Shown here: positions 51,968-59,947 of the stretch, one piece after another
Layout of the letters: each line of letters opens with the position of its first letter
How positions within the stretch are numbered: the first letter of the stretch is position 1
Assembly: GCF_000421825.1 (NCBI RefSeq)
Contig: NZ_ATXT01000019.1
Coordinates: forward strand, 109,844 to 173,843
Direction: 5' to 3'
Source of the DNA: Humibacter albus DSM 18994
GTDB lineage: Bacteria; Actinomycetota; Actinomycetes; Actinomycetales; Microbacteriaceae
Length of the DNA: 64,000 bases
Translations under genes and position numbers: made by a program
The notes under the pieces: model-generated
What the model was told of the DNA's origin: nothing
The model's database searches: none
The model's input: the letters and a program-made list of their open reading frames with translations, nothing else

Positions 51968-53143
51968 TCAGAGCTCGACGCCCACCAGCACCGGCTCCGG
52001 TCGTAGCACGACTCCGAACTCCGCCTGCACGCGCGACTGCACGAACGACGCGAGCTGTGCGATCTCGGCAGCGGATGCCCCGCCGCGGTTCGTGATCGCG
52101 AGCGTGTGCTTGCTCGAGATGGCGGCCCGCGATCCGGGGAGGCCGAAACCGCGGGAGATGCCGGAGTGCTCGATGAGCCACGCCGCGCTGAGCTTGACGC
52201 CTTCGGACTCCGCGCGCCGCCGGCGGAACTCGCGGTCGACCGCGGCCTCGGCCAGGAGGCCGACCGCGGCGCTCTCCTCCGCCGACTCGCCGTCGAGGGA
52301 TGCCACGAGGTCCGGCTCCTCCGGCGCCAGGGTCCAGCGCGGGGCATCCGCGGGAAGGGTGCGCGCGAAATGCTGCGACACGATCGGATTCGTGAAGAAC
52401 GAGCCGGCGCTCACCGAGTCGGGATCGTCGTCGTCGAGCACCATCCCCTTGGACGCCCGCAGCGACAGTACGGTGCGTCGCATCTCGCCGAGGGAAACTC
52501 TCGTCCCCACTTCGACCGCCAACGCGTGCGCGAGCTGGGCGTAGGCGATCGGCTCGCCGAGCGCTGCCCCCACGTCGGGCCGCTGAGACAGCTCGAGCTC
52601 GACCGCGACGACGACCCCGTCGAGCCCACGCTTGAGCACGGAGGTACGGTACCCGAGCTCGAGGTCTGGGGCGGTGAGGCGGCGTACGGTGCCGGTCGCG
52701 GCGTCCACGAAGTCGACCGCGACGAGCACCGACGACAGCTCCTGACCGTACGCGCCGATGTTCTGCACGGGTGCGGCACCCACGCTGCCCGGGATGCCAG
52801 ACAGCGCCTCGATCCCGGCCCACCGGTTTCGCACGGCGTACGCCACGAGCCCGTCCCAGCTCTCGCCCGCCTGCACGCGCAGCCGCACGGCATCCGGACG
52901 CCCGTCGCTCGCGACCCGTTGGATTCCGCTCGTCGCGATGCGGATCACGGCACCGTCGAATCCGTCGTCGGAGACGATCGTGTTCGAGCCTCCGCCGAGC
53001 AGCAGCACCGGCTCTCCCGTCGCGTAGGCATGCGAGGCGAGGGCGACGAGCTCCTCCTCGGTGGTCGCCGTCACGAGGTGAGGGGCGGGACCGCCGACAC
53101 GCATCGTCGTGAGGTCGGCGAAGGTCGGCACCGCTTCCGTCAC
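51968..53143 (-). CDS. murB: UDP-N-acetylenolpyruvoylglucosamine reductase MurB
   Basis: 391 residues, start GTG 53143 overlapping the preceding stop (GTGA). FAD-binding: TTMRVGGPA, PVLLLGGGSNTIVSDDG, GIEALSGIPGSVGAAPVQNIGAYG. Catalytic Ser in SVSAGSFFTNPIV and Glu near the C-terminus. An insert of about 45 residues after the catalytic loop and the overall length place it in the actinobacterial type. It reduces the enolpyruvyl group to make UDP-MurNAc for peptidoglycan. Encoded in one transcript with two MaoC dehydratases. Confidence 0.96.
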   Translation of the reverse strand: MTEAVPTFADLTTMRVGGPAPHLVTATTEEELVALASHAYATGEPVLLLGGGSNTIVSDDGFDGAVIRIATSGIQRVASDGRPDAVRLRVQAGESWDGLVAYAVRNRWAGIEALSGIPGSVGAAPVQNIGAYGQELSSVLVAVDFVDAATGTVRRLTAPDLELGYRTSVLKRGLDGVVVAVELELSQRPDVGAALGEPIAYAQLAHALAVEVGTRVSLGEMRRTVLSLRASKGMVLDDDDPDSVSAGSFFTNPIVSQHFARTLPADAPRWTLAPEEPDLVASLDGESAEESAAVGLLAEAAVDREFRRRRAESEGVKLSAAWLIEHSGISRGFGLPGSRAAISSKHTLAITNRGGASAAEIAQLASFVQSRVQAEFGVVLRPEPVLVGVEL

Positions 53144-53568
53144 GCCAGAGACACCCAGGCCTGGGCCTTGCCGAGCACGGTCTGCCCGCCGGCACTCGCC
53201 GTGATGTCGATGCGCACGCGCGAGGAGTCGGCGTTGATCACCCCGACCTTGGCCGTGAGTGACAAGGTCGCGCCCTCGATCGGGTCCACAACCACGGGAC
53301 GGGTGAAGCGCACCTGGTAGTCGACGACGCGTGCCGGATCGCCCACCCAGTCGACGACCGGTTGCACCGCGATGCCCATGGTCAGCATCCCGTGCGCGAG
53401 CACGCCCGGCAGGCCGACCTGCTCCGCAATGTCGTCGCGGTAGTGAATGGGGTTGAAGTCTCCGGATGCCCCGGCGTAGCGAACGAGAGAATCGCGCGTG
53501 ATGCGGTGCTCGGCCCGCGCGACCTCATCGCCGACGGAGAGAGAAGAAAGGTCGGGGATCACGGGCAT
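53140..53568 (-). CDS. MaoC-family (HadB-like) hydratase/dehydratase subunit
   Basis: 142 residues; ATG 53568 overlaps the preceding stop (TGATG). Hot-dog fold with the hydratase-2 motif YAGASGDFNPIHYRDD (catalytic Asp/His) and GVLAHGMLTMGIA. In mycobacteria such subunits form the FAS-II 3-hydroxyacyl-ACP dehydratase; in Micrococcales the pair persists without mycolic acids and probably serves general lipid synthesis or turnover. Confidence 0.9.
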   Translation of the reverse strand: MPVIPDLSSLSVGDEVARAEHRITRDSLVRYAGASGDFNPIHYRDDIAEQVGLPGVLAHGMLTMGIAVQPVVDWVGDPARVVDYQVRFTRPVVVDPIEGATLSLTAKVGVINADSSRVRIDITASAGGQTVLGKAQAWVSLA

Positions 53569-54023
53569 CAGTCCTCTCCTCGCACGACGAGGGTGGAAAT
53601 GGTGGTCACCACGTGCCCGCCGTCGGCGTCACGGATCTCGGTCGCCGCCGTCACCATCGAGTTGCCGCCGAGCGACTTGATCGACGTCACCGTGAGCTGC
53701 GCCGTCAGCTCGTCGCCGGCCACGACCGGGCGGCTGTACTCGAAGCGCTGGTCGCCGTGGACGACGTGCGAGAAGTCGATGCCGGCATCTTCGTCGCCGA
53801 GCAGCTGTTCGAGGGTGTGCTCCTGTACGACCACCGGAAACGTGGGAGGAGCGACGACGTCCGCATGGCCTGCGGCGCGCGCGGCCTCGACATCGAAGTG
53901 GACGGGAGCGGTCGCGAACACCGCCCGTGCGAACTCGCGCACCTTTTCTCGTCCGACGAGATAGGGGGCGGTCGGCGGGTAGGTGCGACCCTGAATCGCG
54001 GGGTTCACTGGCACGCGTTTCAT
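53568..54023 (-). CDS. MaoC-like (HadA/N-terminal type) dehydratase subunit
   Basis: 151 residues. FAS1-type dehydratase domain: GRTYPPTAPYLVGREKVREFARA, PTFPVVVQEHTLEQLL, and VVHGDQRFEYSRPVVAGD. It lacks the D-x-x-x-x-H catalytic motif and acts as the structural or substrate-binding partner of the HadB-like subunit encoded immediately downstream. First gene of the murB operon in this window. Confidence 0.9.
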   Translation of the reverse strand: MKRVPVNPAIQGRTYPPTAPYLVGREKVREFARAVFATAPVHFDVEAARAAGHADVVAPPTFPVVVQEHTLEQLLGDEDAGIDFSHVVHGDQRFEYSRPVVAGDELTAQLTVTSIKSLGGNSMVTAATEIRDADGGHVVTTISTLVVRGED

Positions 54024-54203
54024 TCTGTCATCCCGCTCTTTCCTCCCGCCGCCTCATCCCACCATTCGTCCCCGCGATCCCACCGCATCCCGTCTCAAAG
54101 TCAATAAATGCGCATTGCCGCACACCGATGCGCGTTTCTTGACTTCGAAACCGACGTCGTTGGCGGCGGATGGGCACGCAGCGGCGCAGGATAGGTTGCC
54201 CGG

Positions 54204-54818
54204 ATGAAATGGATTCTCTACGACGTCGGTGGCGTCCTCGAAATCGTCGATGATCACAGCTGGCCCAAGGCGCTGGAGAGAAGCTGGAGCGCCCGCCTCG
54301 GCTTATCAGCCGAAGACCTACGTGCTCGTCTGGATGGGGCCGCTCTACCCGACACGACGCTAAAGACCGGTGTTGCAGACGAATACTGGAGAAAGTTCGG
54401 TGCCGCACTGGAAGCCGATGACACTGATGTCGCGGCGATGAGGGCGCAGTTGTGGGATGCCTACTGCGGCGAAGCGAATGGTGAGCTTCTCGATCACGCG
54501 CGGTCACTGGGTGGTCGGGCCGGGTTGGCCATTCTGTCGAACTCCGGTGACGGTGCGCGTGAAGAGGAAGAGCGACGTTTCAGTTTCTCGTCGATTTTCG
54601 ATCCGATCTGCTACAGCCATGAACAAGGAGTGGCAAAGCCGGAAGCCGACGCGTACTTGACCGCTCTCAAGCGAATGGGAGCATCCGCCGAGGACGTCCT
54701 CTTTATCGATGACAACGAGAGCGCGATCCGAGGGGCGGAACGCTGCGGAATCCGCGCGACTCTCCATCGCGATAACGCGACGACGATCGCGGCAATCGAA
54801 CACTTCCTGGCGAGCTGA
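54204..54818 (+). CDS. HAD-superfamily hydrolase (haloacid dehalogenase-like)
   Basis: 204 residues. Motif I is YDVGGVLE, in which the second Asp of D-x-D is Gly (as in epoxide hydrolase N-type HADs); motif II SNSGDG, motif III Lys in GVAKPEADAYLTAL, motif IV FIDDNESAIRGA. TAGGTT sits 6 nt before the ATG with no Shine-Dalgarno, so it is probably leaderless. Codon usage and A/T content differ from its neighbours, hinting at transfer. Substrate unknown. Confidence 0.82.
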   Translation: MKWILYDVGGVLEIVDDHSWPKALERSWSARLGLSAEDLRARLDGAALPDTTLKTGVADEYWRKFGAALEADDTDVAAMRAQLWDAYCGEANGELLDHARSLGGRAGLAILSNSGDGAREEEERRFSFSSIFDPICYSHEQGVAKPEADAYLTALKRMGASAEDVLFIDDNESAIRGAERCGIRATLHRDNATTIAAIEHFLAS

Positions 54819-55051
54819 CTGGTCATGCGGACGAGCCGCAGGCGGATCACCATGGATCGAAGTTCCTGAAGGTTTGGGTTGATGGTGCCGTCCCCACCCC
54901 TGACAGCCTCTTCTACGCGGCTTCCCTGACGAAACAGGTGATCGGTTTGCTGGTCGCAGTCGCAGAAGATGCCGAGGCGACTGAGTACCCTTGCCCCGTG
55001 CGGCCGCCTCATCGATATGAAACGAATCCGTTGCGTCTTCGAGTCGGCGGA
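54819..55051. other. Intergenic region, nothing recognised
   Basis: 233 bp between the HAD gene and an unknown gene. The longer downstream frame extends into it to 54938 but without a ribosome-binding site. No structured element found. Confidence 0.4.
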
Positions 55052-55528
55052 ATGACACGCTCCGAACTGTTAGGAGAGCTGCGCTCCCGCGGCGTTCTGC
55101 TCAACTCGTACGCCGAAACTCTGATCAATCACGCGGTCTTCGATCTACGACAGCGCGAGGAGGTCGGCATCGTCGAGCGCAATGTAGGTGATCTCGGCTT
55201 CAGCACCGGAGCAACTCTGCCGCAAGTCTTCGCCAGGGCACACGAGCACGGGCTCGAACCCTGCCCTGCCGACACCGGCCCGTACCTCAGACTCATGATG
55301 ACGTGGCAGGCAAACGCACCGGATTCGGTGCTCTCGGCGGGCAGATCACCGACGGGAGCGCTCAAAGTCGCGTGCGCGCCGGTCAGCGACGACGTTGCTT
55401 TCCCGAGAGGCTTCTACCTTCGCGTGGTCGACGGCCAGCAGTGGCTTCGAGGATTCCGCTGCGATGACGAGTACCTGTTCTCACCCGAAGACCGGTTCGC
55501 CTTCCGCGTACCCGAGATGCGTCAGTAG
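55052..55528 (+). CDS. Unknown protein
   Basis: 158 residues from ATG 55052; the frame is open further upstream to 54938, but the upstream part has no recognisable conservation or ribosome-binding site. It begins MTRSELLGELRSRGVLLNS, looking like a small helical DNA- or protein-binding domain, followed by a beta-rich C-terminal part (FPRGFYLRVVDGQQWLRGF). No membrane span or known motif. The same less-biased codon use as the HAD gene suggests that both belong to a transferred patch. Confidence 0.6.
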   Translation: MTRSELLGELRSRGVLLNSYAETLINHAVFDLRQREEVGIVERNVGDLGFSTGATLPQVFARAHEHGLEPCPADTGPYLRLMMTWQANAPDSVLSAGRSPTGALKVACAPVSDDVAFPRGFYLRVVDGQQWLRGFRCDDEYLFSPEDRFAFRVPEMRQ

Positions 55529-55674
55529 CGGATCCCTTACGTGCATGTTGCGGAGACGGATCGCGGCCGGCGGGTGCGGTGTCGATGGTGCTGGTCGTTC
55601 ATGCCGCCCCATGACGAGGTGTTCGTCACAGCCCACGTGTACCGACCGGGCGGCTCGAGACGCGAAATCGACAC

Positions 55675-55705
55675 GGAAAAGCCCCCGGCGTCGTGCCGGG
55701 GGCTT
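55675..55705 (-). terminator. Intrinsic terminator of the CxxC micro-gene
   Basis: An 11-bp perfect stem (AAGCCCCCGGC, loop, GCCGGGGGCTT at 55695-55705 on the plus strand) followed by TTCC on the minus strand. It is 24 bp after the peptide stop and would also stop plus-strand transcripts. Confidence 0.85.
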
Positions 55706-55728
55706 CAAGGTCTGTCAGTGCAGCGTGC

Positions 55729-55812
55729 CTACTGGCAGCTGTCGCACTGCAGAAGGTCCATCGGGTCGACGGGAACTGCGTAGCCGCCGACGCTGTCATT
55801 TTCGTAGTCCAT
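55729..55812 (-). CDS. 27-residue CxxC peptide gene
   Basis: Too short for ordinary gene finding, but supported by a strong ribosome-binding site (GGGGAGG, 5 nt before the ATG), a promoter, a structured leader and an intrinsic terminator. The peptide begins MDYENDSVGGYAV, has VDPMD in the middle and ends LLQCDSCQ. It is acidic, has no membrane span or signal peptide, and carries a C-terminal Cys-x-x-Cys that could bind metal, form a disulfide, or be modified. I recognise no family. No modification enzyme or partner gene is adjacent, and it is transcribed opposite to all neighbours. Confidence 0.65.
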   Translation of the reverse strand: MDYENDSVGGYAVPVDPMDLLQCDSCQ

Positions 55813-55838
55813 GATGACCTCCCCTGAGTAGTGCTTTT

Positions 55839-55879
55839 CGGAACGGTTTCACTCGGTCCGCTTCCTCACGTTCCGAGTG
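55839..55879 (-). promoter_or_regulatory. Competing hairpins in the leader of the CxxC peptide gene
   Basis: On the transcript CACTCGG (55873-55879) pairs with CCGAGTG (55850-55856). Overlapping it, CGGAACG (55869-55875) pairs with CGTTCCG (55839-55845). The two 7-bp stems share three bases and partly exclude each other, 15 nt before the Shine-Dalgarno. This suggests a riboregulator. Confidence 0.45.
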
Positions 55880-55933
55880 TTTCGGCCGGCCCCTCATTGA
55901 TTCCGGCCACCCCATCCCGTGCGGTGTTCACAC

Positions 55934-55963
55934 ACTATATAACGTGAATCACACGGATGTCAT
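55934..55963 (-). promoter_or_regulatory. Promoter of the CxxC peptide gene
   Basis: -35 ATGACA (55958-55963), 18-bp spacer, -10 TATAGT (55934-55939). Transcription should begin near 55927, giving a leader of about 115 nt. A TTCAC/GTGAA repeat brackets the -10. Confidence 0.6.
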
Positions 55964-56078
55964 TCCACTACATGTTGTGTTTGGAGAATTTTTCGCACTG
56001 TCGTCGAAACGCTACCCGAGACCCCCGACAATCCGCGGATCGCGACCGCAGCTGCAGCTCGGATCCGTTCGAAAGGCG

Positions 56079-56150
56079 GCGTGTCGCGAAAGGTGGCGAC
56101 CGGCGTGTCGCGGAGGCGCGCACGGGCTTGTCGCGATGGAGGCGCACGAG
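56079..56150. repeat. Degenerate 24-bp tandem repeat
   Basis: Three consecutive units at 56079, 56103 and 56127, sharing a GTGTCGCG core followed by a purine-rich GG(T/C)GC stretch. It lies in the otherwise empty region between the micro-gene promoter and the next secreted protein. Confidence 0.45.
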
Positions 56151-56277
56151 CACGTGAGCGCATCCGTTGTCCCCCGACTAGGGCACGGCAACCCCCTCCC
56201 GAATCGTTCGGATCATCGCTACAGTCGAAATCGGGTTCATGTACCGATTCGGGTTCGAGTACATTGGGGGGCCGATT

Positions 56278-57276
56278 TTGGATCGCGCCGAGGCACTTCC
56301 GCCGCGGCGACTGCTGCGTCTGCTGCTGTGCGGGCTCGGCGTCGCCGGCGGCCTTGTGCTGCTCGGCCTCACGCTCGGCGCCCACTCGGCCTCGGCCGAT
56401 GAGCCGGGCTCGCCGCCCGCGTCGAGTTCCTCGAGCTCCGGATCCGGGCTTCTCGGCACCGTCGGGTCGCTGGTCGGCACCGTCACGACGCCGGTCACGA
56501 ACACGGTCGACACCGTGACCTCGACGGTCACTTCGGTGGTGGCCCCGGTCACCGAGGCGCTTCCCGCTCCGGTGCAGCACCTCGTGCAGCCGGTGACGGA
56601 TGCCGTCGGCTCCGTCACGAGTTCGGTCTCCGTCACGCAGACACTCGCTCCGGTCACCGAGACGGTCGACCAGGTCGCCGGTTCGGTCCCGGTCGTGGGT
56701 TCGACCTTGAGTTCCACGCTCGGATCGGTTTCCGGTGTCACCGACCCTGTCGGGGGTGTCGTCGACCAGGTCGTCGGCGACGTCTCGAACACGACGGGAA
56801 CGATCCTCGGGCCGACGGGTCCCACCTCGTCCGACCCGAGCGGCACGACTCCCGGGGACGGTACCAACGACGGCGGTTCGTTCGGCGGTCAGCCGGGCGC
56901 AGACATCCCCGTGGGCACAGTCGCCGGCGCGGCGACGAGCACGGTCGCGGCGTCTACGGCGACCTTCGCAGCGGCGTTCTCCGGCATGTCGGCAGCGGTC
57001 GCCGCGGGAGGTGCCGCCGTGCCGGGAATGGCATCCGGAGCGCCCGGCATTCCGGTGGGTCCGGGTGGCGATCCCGGATCGCCGAACGCGCCGGCCAGCA
57101 GTTCTTCGACGTCGTCGGGGGCACGTTCCGGCAGCGGTCCGGGCGGCATCGCCTCCCTTGCCGCGTCCCTCGAGAACGCGCCAGCCTCGGTCCCGGTGCT
57201 CGTCGCGGGCACCTCGGCGAACGACGACAGACTTCCTTCGACTCCGACGTACGACACCGACTCGACTCCTGACTGA
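56278..57276 (+). CDS. Secreted Val/Thr/Ser-rich repetitive protein
   Basis: 332 residues from TTG 56278, supported by GGGGGG 6 nt upstream; an ATG at 56239 lacks a ribosome-binding site. Signal peptide: MDRAEALPPRR, a core LLRLLLCGLGVAGGLVLLGLTLG, and cleavage after SASA. The mature protein has quasi-repeats of V-T-x-x-V-x-x-x-V-T (TVTSTVTSVVAPVTEAL, PVTDAVGSVTSS), then Gly/Pro-rich disordered sequence. No sorting signal. It is 169 bp upstream of the chaplin-like gene and has similar composition, so both probably build a surface layer. Confidence 0.75.
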   Translation: MDRAEALPPRRLLRLLLCGLGVAGGLVLLGLTLGAHSASADEPGSPPASSSSSSGSGLLGTVGSLVGTVTTPVTNTVDTVTSTVTSVVAPVTEALPAPVQHLVQPVTDAVGSVTSSVSVTQTLAPVTETVDQVAGSVPVVGSTLSSTLGSVSGVTDPVGGVVDQVVGDVSNTTGTILGPTGPTSSDPSGTTPGDGTNDGGSFGGQPGADIPVGTVAGAATSTVAASTATFAAAFSGMSAAVAAGGAAVPGMASGAPGIPVGPGGDPGSPNAPASSSSTSSGARSGSGPGGIASLAASLENAPASVPVLVAGTSANDDRLPSTPTYDTDSTPD

Positions 57277-57366
57277 GCGGGACCGCTCCGCCCCGACGTG
57301 CACTGGGCATCCGATGATGCTGCACGCCAGAGGGTGGAAGACGGTCCTCGAGTCTCCCCGCGCGCA

Positions 57367-57411
57367 ACGGCACTGCCGGCGCTGAAAGCACGGCACTGCC
57401 GGCGCTGAAGG
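57367..57411. repeat. 20-bp tandem direct repeat before the chaplin-like gene
   Basis: ACGGCACTGCCGGCGCTGAA occurs at 57367-57386 and again at 57390-57409, period 23. Each copy contains GCCGGC. It lies 35-80 bp before the ATG of the chaplin-like gene and may be in its leader. Confidence 0.7.
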
Positions 57412-57445
57412 GGAGCGACGCAACGCTCTTTCAAGGAGTCACATC

Positions 57446-59332
57446 ATGAATAAAATCGTGTCGAGGGGGCTGTGGTTCACAGTCATACTCGGCGGTCTCT
57501 CACTGGCGGGCATCGGCGCGGCGAACGCCGCCGAGCCCTCCACGAGCGGCGGCGACGGAGTAGCTTCCGGCGACGTGCTCGGCATCAACCTGAACGCACC
57601 CATCTCGTTGGTGGGCAATGCCATCGGCGGCCTCGGCGACGCGCTCTCGGGCGGGACGACGACGGCACCGGCGACATCCACGGATGCCTCGGCATCGGAT
57701 ACCTCGTCCACCGCGTCCGCGCCCGTCACCTCGGGCAGCGGCGGAATCGCTTCCGGCGACGTCGTCGCACCGACGGTGAGCGTGCCCGTCTCCATCTCCG
57801 GGAACGCGGTGAGCGTGGCCGGGGACTCGACGAGCTCCGACGCGACGACGACGGCATCTGGTTCGTCGGCCGCCTCGCCGGGCGACTCGGCGACGACCAG
57901 CGGTGACGACAGCCTGCTCGGTGGGCTCGGGGCACCCGTCACGGTCAACGCGCCGATCACGGTGAGCGGCAACGGCATCAGCGTGCTGGGCGACTCGACA
58001 TCCGACAAGGCGGACACGTCGAACAGCACCGGGGGAACCGCGGCCGACGCAGCGACGGCGAGTACGAGCGGCACTGACAGCGTGCTCGGCGGCGCTCTGC
58101 TGCCGATCGGCGTGAACGCGCCGATCACGGTGAGCGGCAACGGCATCAGCGTGCTGGGCGACTCCAGCACATCGGACCCGCAGACCGCCGTGGCGTCGGA
58201 GCCGGCCGGTTCGGGCGGTTCGGGCGGCACGACGAGCGGCGATGACGGCCTGCTCGGTGGTCTGCTCGCCGATGTCGGCGCCAGTGCGCCGGTCACCGTC
58301 GGCGGCAACGCCATCAGCCTGGTCGGCGACTCGACCAGTTCGCACGCCTCCACCGCGCCTTCGGGCTCATCGGCGGCAGACGGATCAGGCGGCAGCACCA
58401 ACGGCGACGACAGCGCTCTGGGCGGCATCGCTGCGGATGTCGGCGCGAGCGTTCCTGTGACGGCCGGCGGCAACGCCATCAGCCTGATCGGCGACTCCAC
58501 CGCATCGGGCGCGACGACCGGCGTCGGCTCGTCCGACCCGGGTGGTGCCACGACGGGTGACGACAGCGTGCTCGGCGGCCTCGTCGGAGACGTCGACGCC
58601 AGCGTCCCTGTCACAGTCGGTGGCAACGCCATCAGCGGGCTCGGCGACGCCACCGCGACGGGCACGACCACCTCGGTGAGCCCGTCCAGTGCGGCCGACG
58701 GCTCCGGGGCATCCACAAGCGGTGACAGCGGCGTGCTCGGCGGGCTGCTCGCCGACGTGAACGCCGGCGTTCCGGTCTCCGTGAGCGGAAACTCCATCAG
58801 CGGAATCGGCGATGCCGCGACGAGGGGTACCACCACCACGGTCGGCGACGGCGTGGACGGGACCGCGGGCACGACCTCCGGCAACGGCGGCCTGCTCGGC
58901 GGGCTGCTCGGCGATGTCGGCGTCCAACTGCCCGTGACGGTGGGCTGCAACGCCATCGGCCTGGTGGGCGACTCGGCGACGAGCGGCTGCGCGACCGCGG
59001 TGTCCGACCCGGGCACGCCGGGGACGCCGGGGACACCGGGAACTCCGGGAACGCCCGGAACCCCGGGAACACCTGGCACGCCTGGCACCCCGGGAACTCC
59101 GGGTACGCCCGGAACGCCGGGAACTCCGGGTACGCCGGGAACCCCGGGCGGCATCATCCCGGCGTCCTCTGTGACGCCCGTGGCGATGTCCAGCGCGGCC
59201 GTGGTCAGCGACTCGAGCTCGCTGGCCGACACGGGGTCGAACCTGTTCGGCGGACTCTTCGCCGCGCTGTTCGTCCTGCTGGCCGGTGCGGGCGTGCTGC
59301 TGTTCGCACGTCGGCGCACCCTGCGGGCCTGA
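57446..59332 (+). CDS. Chaplin-like, cell-wall-anchored repeat protein with collagen-like stalk
   Basis: 628 residues with AAGGAG before the ATG. Signal peptide ending IGAANA-A. Nine imperfect modules of 40-60 residues follow, each of the form SGDxxLGGLxxDVxxxxPVTVxGNxIxxxGDS, for example NAPITVSGNGISVLGDS. They resemble chaplin domains without cysteines; the ninth has both (VGCNAIGLVGDSATSGC), like true chaplins. Next come 15 uninterrupted Pro-Gly-Thr triplets and a sorting signal LADTG, membrane span and RRRTLRA. Chaplins assemble into amyloid-like amphipathic films in Streptomyces. This protein would hold such modules on a stalk linked to the wall. Confidence 0.85.
   Translation: MNKIVSRGLWFTVILGGLSLAGIGAANAAEPSTSGGDGVASGDVLGINLNAPISLVGNAIGGLGDALSGGTTTAPATSTDASASDTSSTASAPVTSGSGGIASGDVVAPTVSVPVSISGNAVSVAGDSTSSDATTTASGSSAASPGDSATTSGDDSLLGGLGAPVTVNAPITVSGNGISVLGDSTSDKADTSNSTGGTAADAATASTSGTDSVLGGALLPIGVNAPITVSGNGISVLGDSSTSDPQTAVASEPAGSGGSGGTTSGDDGLLGGLLADVGASAPVTVGGNAISLVGDSTSSHASTAPSGSSAADGSGGSTNGDDSALGGIAADVGASVPVTAGGNAISLIGDSTASGATTGVGSSDPGGATTGDDSVLGGLVGDVDASVPVTVGGNAISGLGDATATGTTTSVSPSSAADGSGASTSGDSGVLGGLLADVNAGVPVSVSGNSISGIGDAATRGTTTTVGDGVDGTAGTTSGNGGLLGGLLGDVGVQLPVTVGCNAIGLVGDSATSGCATAVSDPGTPGTPGTPGTPGTPGTPGTPGTPGTPGTPGTPGTPGTPGTPGTPGGIIPASSVTPVAMSSAAVVSDSSSLADTGSNLFGGLFAALFVLLAGAGVLLFARRRTLRA
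59009..59143 (+). repeat. (PGT)15 collagen-like coding repeat
   Basis: Fifteen 9-bp units with the pattern CCx GGx ACx, 135 bp, all third positions varying freely, so selection is on the protein sequence. Copy number may vary between strains. Confidence 0.9.
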
Positions 59333-59361
59333 TGGTCTGCTGAGCACCACCGATGGCGGAT

Positions 59362-59392
59362 GCCGGCGCACAGCCGTGAGGCTTGTGCCGGC
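59362..59392 (+). terminator. Probable terminator of the chaplin-like gene
   Basis: GCCGGC(GC)ACA pairs with TGTGCCGGC with a two-base bulge, 30 bp after the stop. Moderate support. Confidence 0.4.
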
Positions 59393-59557
59393 GTCCGCCG
59401 CCGGCGTCCTTCATCGGCCCGCGTCTGCCTTCGCCCGGCGTCTGCGTGGAAGACGACGGTTCCCGAGAGCATCCGGCCACTCGAACGTCATAGGCACTCG
59501 ACAGGCGGCGCGTCCTGCGGAACGGTGCAGATCACCCGAATCAGCCGAACACCGCCA

Positions 59558-59947
59558 TCACGCCTGGATGACCGACAGCACGTTGCCCGCTGGATCACGG
59601 AACCAGGCGATGTCCGGTCCCCACTCGGGATTGTTCGGACGGGCGATGCCCTTCGCGTCGGTCGGGAGTTCCGCGTCGGAATAGATCTTCGTGACGACTC
59701 CGGCCGCATTGAGCGCGTCGACGGCGGCATCGATGTCATCGACCACGAAGTTGAGGATCGTGAACGACGCCGGCGCATGGTCCGCCTTCGCGTATACGAA
59801 CACCTCCGCGCCGCTCGGCAGCGTGATGCGGATGCCCATGTCACCCTCGTCCTCGACCGCCAGTCCCAGCGCGGTGCTGTAGAAGGTGCACGCCGCCTGC
59901 AGGTCGTCCACGCTGAAGCCGCTGAACGAGTCGATCGCACTGAACAT
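59558..59947 (-). CDS. VOC-family (glyoxalase/bleomycin-resistance fold) protein
   Basis: 129 residues; GAAGGAGAG precedes the ATG. Two beta-alpha-beta-beta-beta modules: FSGFSVDDLQAACTFYSTALGL and ILNFVVDDIDAAVDALNAAG, then WFRDPAGNVLSVIQ. The metal-ligand positions are only partly His/Glu, so it may be a binding protein rather than an enzyme. Stand-alone gene. Confidence 0.88.
   Translation of the reverse strand: MFSAIDSFSGFSVDDLQAACTFYSTALGLAVEDEGDMGIRITLPSGAEVFVYAKADHAPASFTILNFVVDDIDAAVDALNAAGVVTKIYSDAELPTDAKGIARPNNPEWGPDIAWFRDPAGNVLSVIQA

Noticed and set aside
55541..55783. 80-codon plus-strand frame opposite the CxxC peptide
   Set aside because: It crosses an intrinsic terminator, has no Shine-Dalgarno, and its Cys/Arg content derives from the opposite strand.
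58200..58900. CRISPR-like periodic DNA in the chaplin-like gene
   Set aside because: The periodicity is protein repeats in one frame with diverged DNA; there are no identical repeats with unique spacers and no cas genes.
57439..59472. 677-codon minus-strand frame (Pro/Val/Ser-rich) opposite the chaplin-like gene
   Set aside because: It is the mirror of the PGT and Gly-rich repeats. The plus frame has a ribosome-binding site, signal peptide and sorting signal; the minus frame has none.
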